Assembly (NCBI GenBank): GCA_025353435.1
Contig: JANXQR010000182.1
Location: 1 to 31,275 of the forward strand
Reading direction: 5' to 3'
Source: Acidobacteriota bacterium
Lineage (GTDB): Bacteria > Acidobacteriota > Terriglobia > Terriglobales > Acidobacteriaceae
Length of the DNA stretch: 31,275 nt
The translations under genes and the position numbers were made by a program. This document shows, piece by piece, positions 31,131-31,275 of the stretch; positions within the stretch are counted from its first letter, which is position 1, and each line of letters opens with the position of its first letter. Under the pieces are notes generated by a model. It made no database searches. It was not told the DNA's origin and saw nothing but the letters and a program-made list of their open reading frames with translations.

Positions 31131-31149
31131 TGGCGTCACACCGGGCTCT
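31120..31149. other. Imperfect hairpin at the end of the repeat-protein gene
   Basis: AGAGCC (31120-31125) pairs with GGCTCT (31144-31149), with inner GG/CC pairing and one bulged G. It overlaps the stop codon of the repeat-protein gene and lies between two convergent genes. There is no T-run, so it is a weak candidate terminator. Confidence 0.3.
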
Positions 31150-31156
31150 AGGCGGG

Positions 31157-31275
31157 TCAGGCGAGCAGCCCTTTTTCGCGGAGGAGCGTGTCGGCCCGTT
31201 CGAACCTGTCGATCAAGATCAAGCCTTGCGCTCGCGCTTTGCCTGCATATCGGGAAGAGTCGTCTTCGCTGAACT
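31157..31275 (-). CDS. C-terminal fragment of an unidentified gene (runs off the window)
   Basis: A - strand frame enters from the right edge and stays open for 38 complete codons to a TGA at 31159-31157. The visible end is charged and helical, with GLILIDRFERADTLLREKG followed by LLA. The composition and codon use look like real coding sequence, and it would be convergent with the repeat-protein gene. I do not recognise the family from this fragment. It could also be a chance open frame. Confidence 0.5.
   Translation of the reverse strand, partial: FSEDDSSRYAGKARAQGLILIDRFERADTLLREKGLLA

Noticed and set aside
1..31275. CRISPR arrays, tRNAs, insertion sequences or att sites
   Set aside because: No regularly spaced repeats, cloverleaf sequences, transposase or integrase patterns were found by eye on either strand.

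Overview
The window is a gene-dense, moderately GC-rich stretch of bacterial chromosome. It most likely comes from an Acidobacteriota (Terriglobia-type soil) genome. That assignment is an inference from several things: RNase J rather than RNase E, a phosphoglucose isomerase of the type often fused to transaldolase, a HipA-like kinase paired with DUF3037, DUF4280 and TssM/TssL type VI genes, and a proline-rich protein with recurring GEFTR-F motifs. No rRNA, tRNA, insertion sequence, CRISPR array or prophage gene was seen.

Left part (1-9.8 kb): a CcdC-like membrane protein and, convergent to it, an exported alpha/beta-hydrolase. Then a run of + strand genes follows: RNase J, a secreted NTF2-like protein overlapping a threonine/serine dehydratase by ATGA, an exported SH3-like/TPR-like protein, undecaprenyl-diphosphatase UppP and the FtsK DNA translocase. 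This is housekeeping DNA for RNA decay, amino-acid metabolism, cell-wall lipid recycling and division.

Middle (9.9-20.8 kb): regulatory and accessory metabolic genes. A receiver-HPt protein precedes a NarL-type regulator. A DoxX-family membrane protein has its ribosome-binding site inside a perfect 11-bp inverted repeat. An ECF sigma factor overlaps its zinc-finger anti-sigma factor. A HipA-like kinase overlaps a DUF3037 gene on the opposite strand. Three NAD(P)-dependent oxidoreductases of three different folds follow (beta-hydroxyacid dehydrogenase, SDR, MDR), with a small coiled-coil protein that has its own terminator, a macro-domain protein, and a large lipoprotein with a trypsin-like protease core and a duplicated C-terminal module.

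Right part (20.8-31.3 kb): glucose-6-phosphate and mannose-6-phosphate isomerases lie in tandem on the - strand, both using fructose 6-phosphate. A type VI secretion locus then begins: a PAAR-like DUF4280 spike-tip protein, a PP2C phosphatase, TssM and TssL. Divergent from TssL is a tail-anchored, Pro/Ala-rich protein with up to eight copies of a short G-x-F-T-[RQ]-x-F-like motif. The window ends inside an unidentified - strand gene. The sheath, tube, baseplate and ClpV genes are not in the window.

The observations most worth a second look are the motif-repeat membrane protein beside TssL/TssM, the doxX leader hairpin that covers its own Shine-Dalgarno, the Nal1-like protease with a duplicated C-terminal module, the HipA-like/DUF3037 pair, and the altered nucleotide-binding motifs of TssM.
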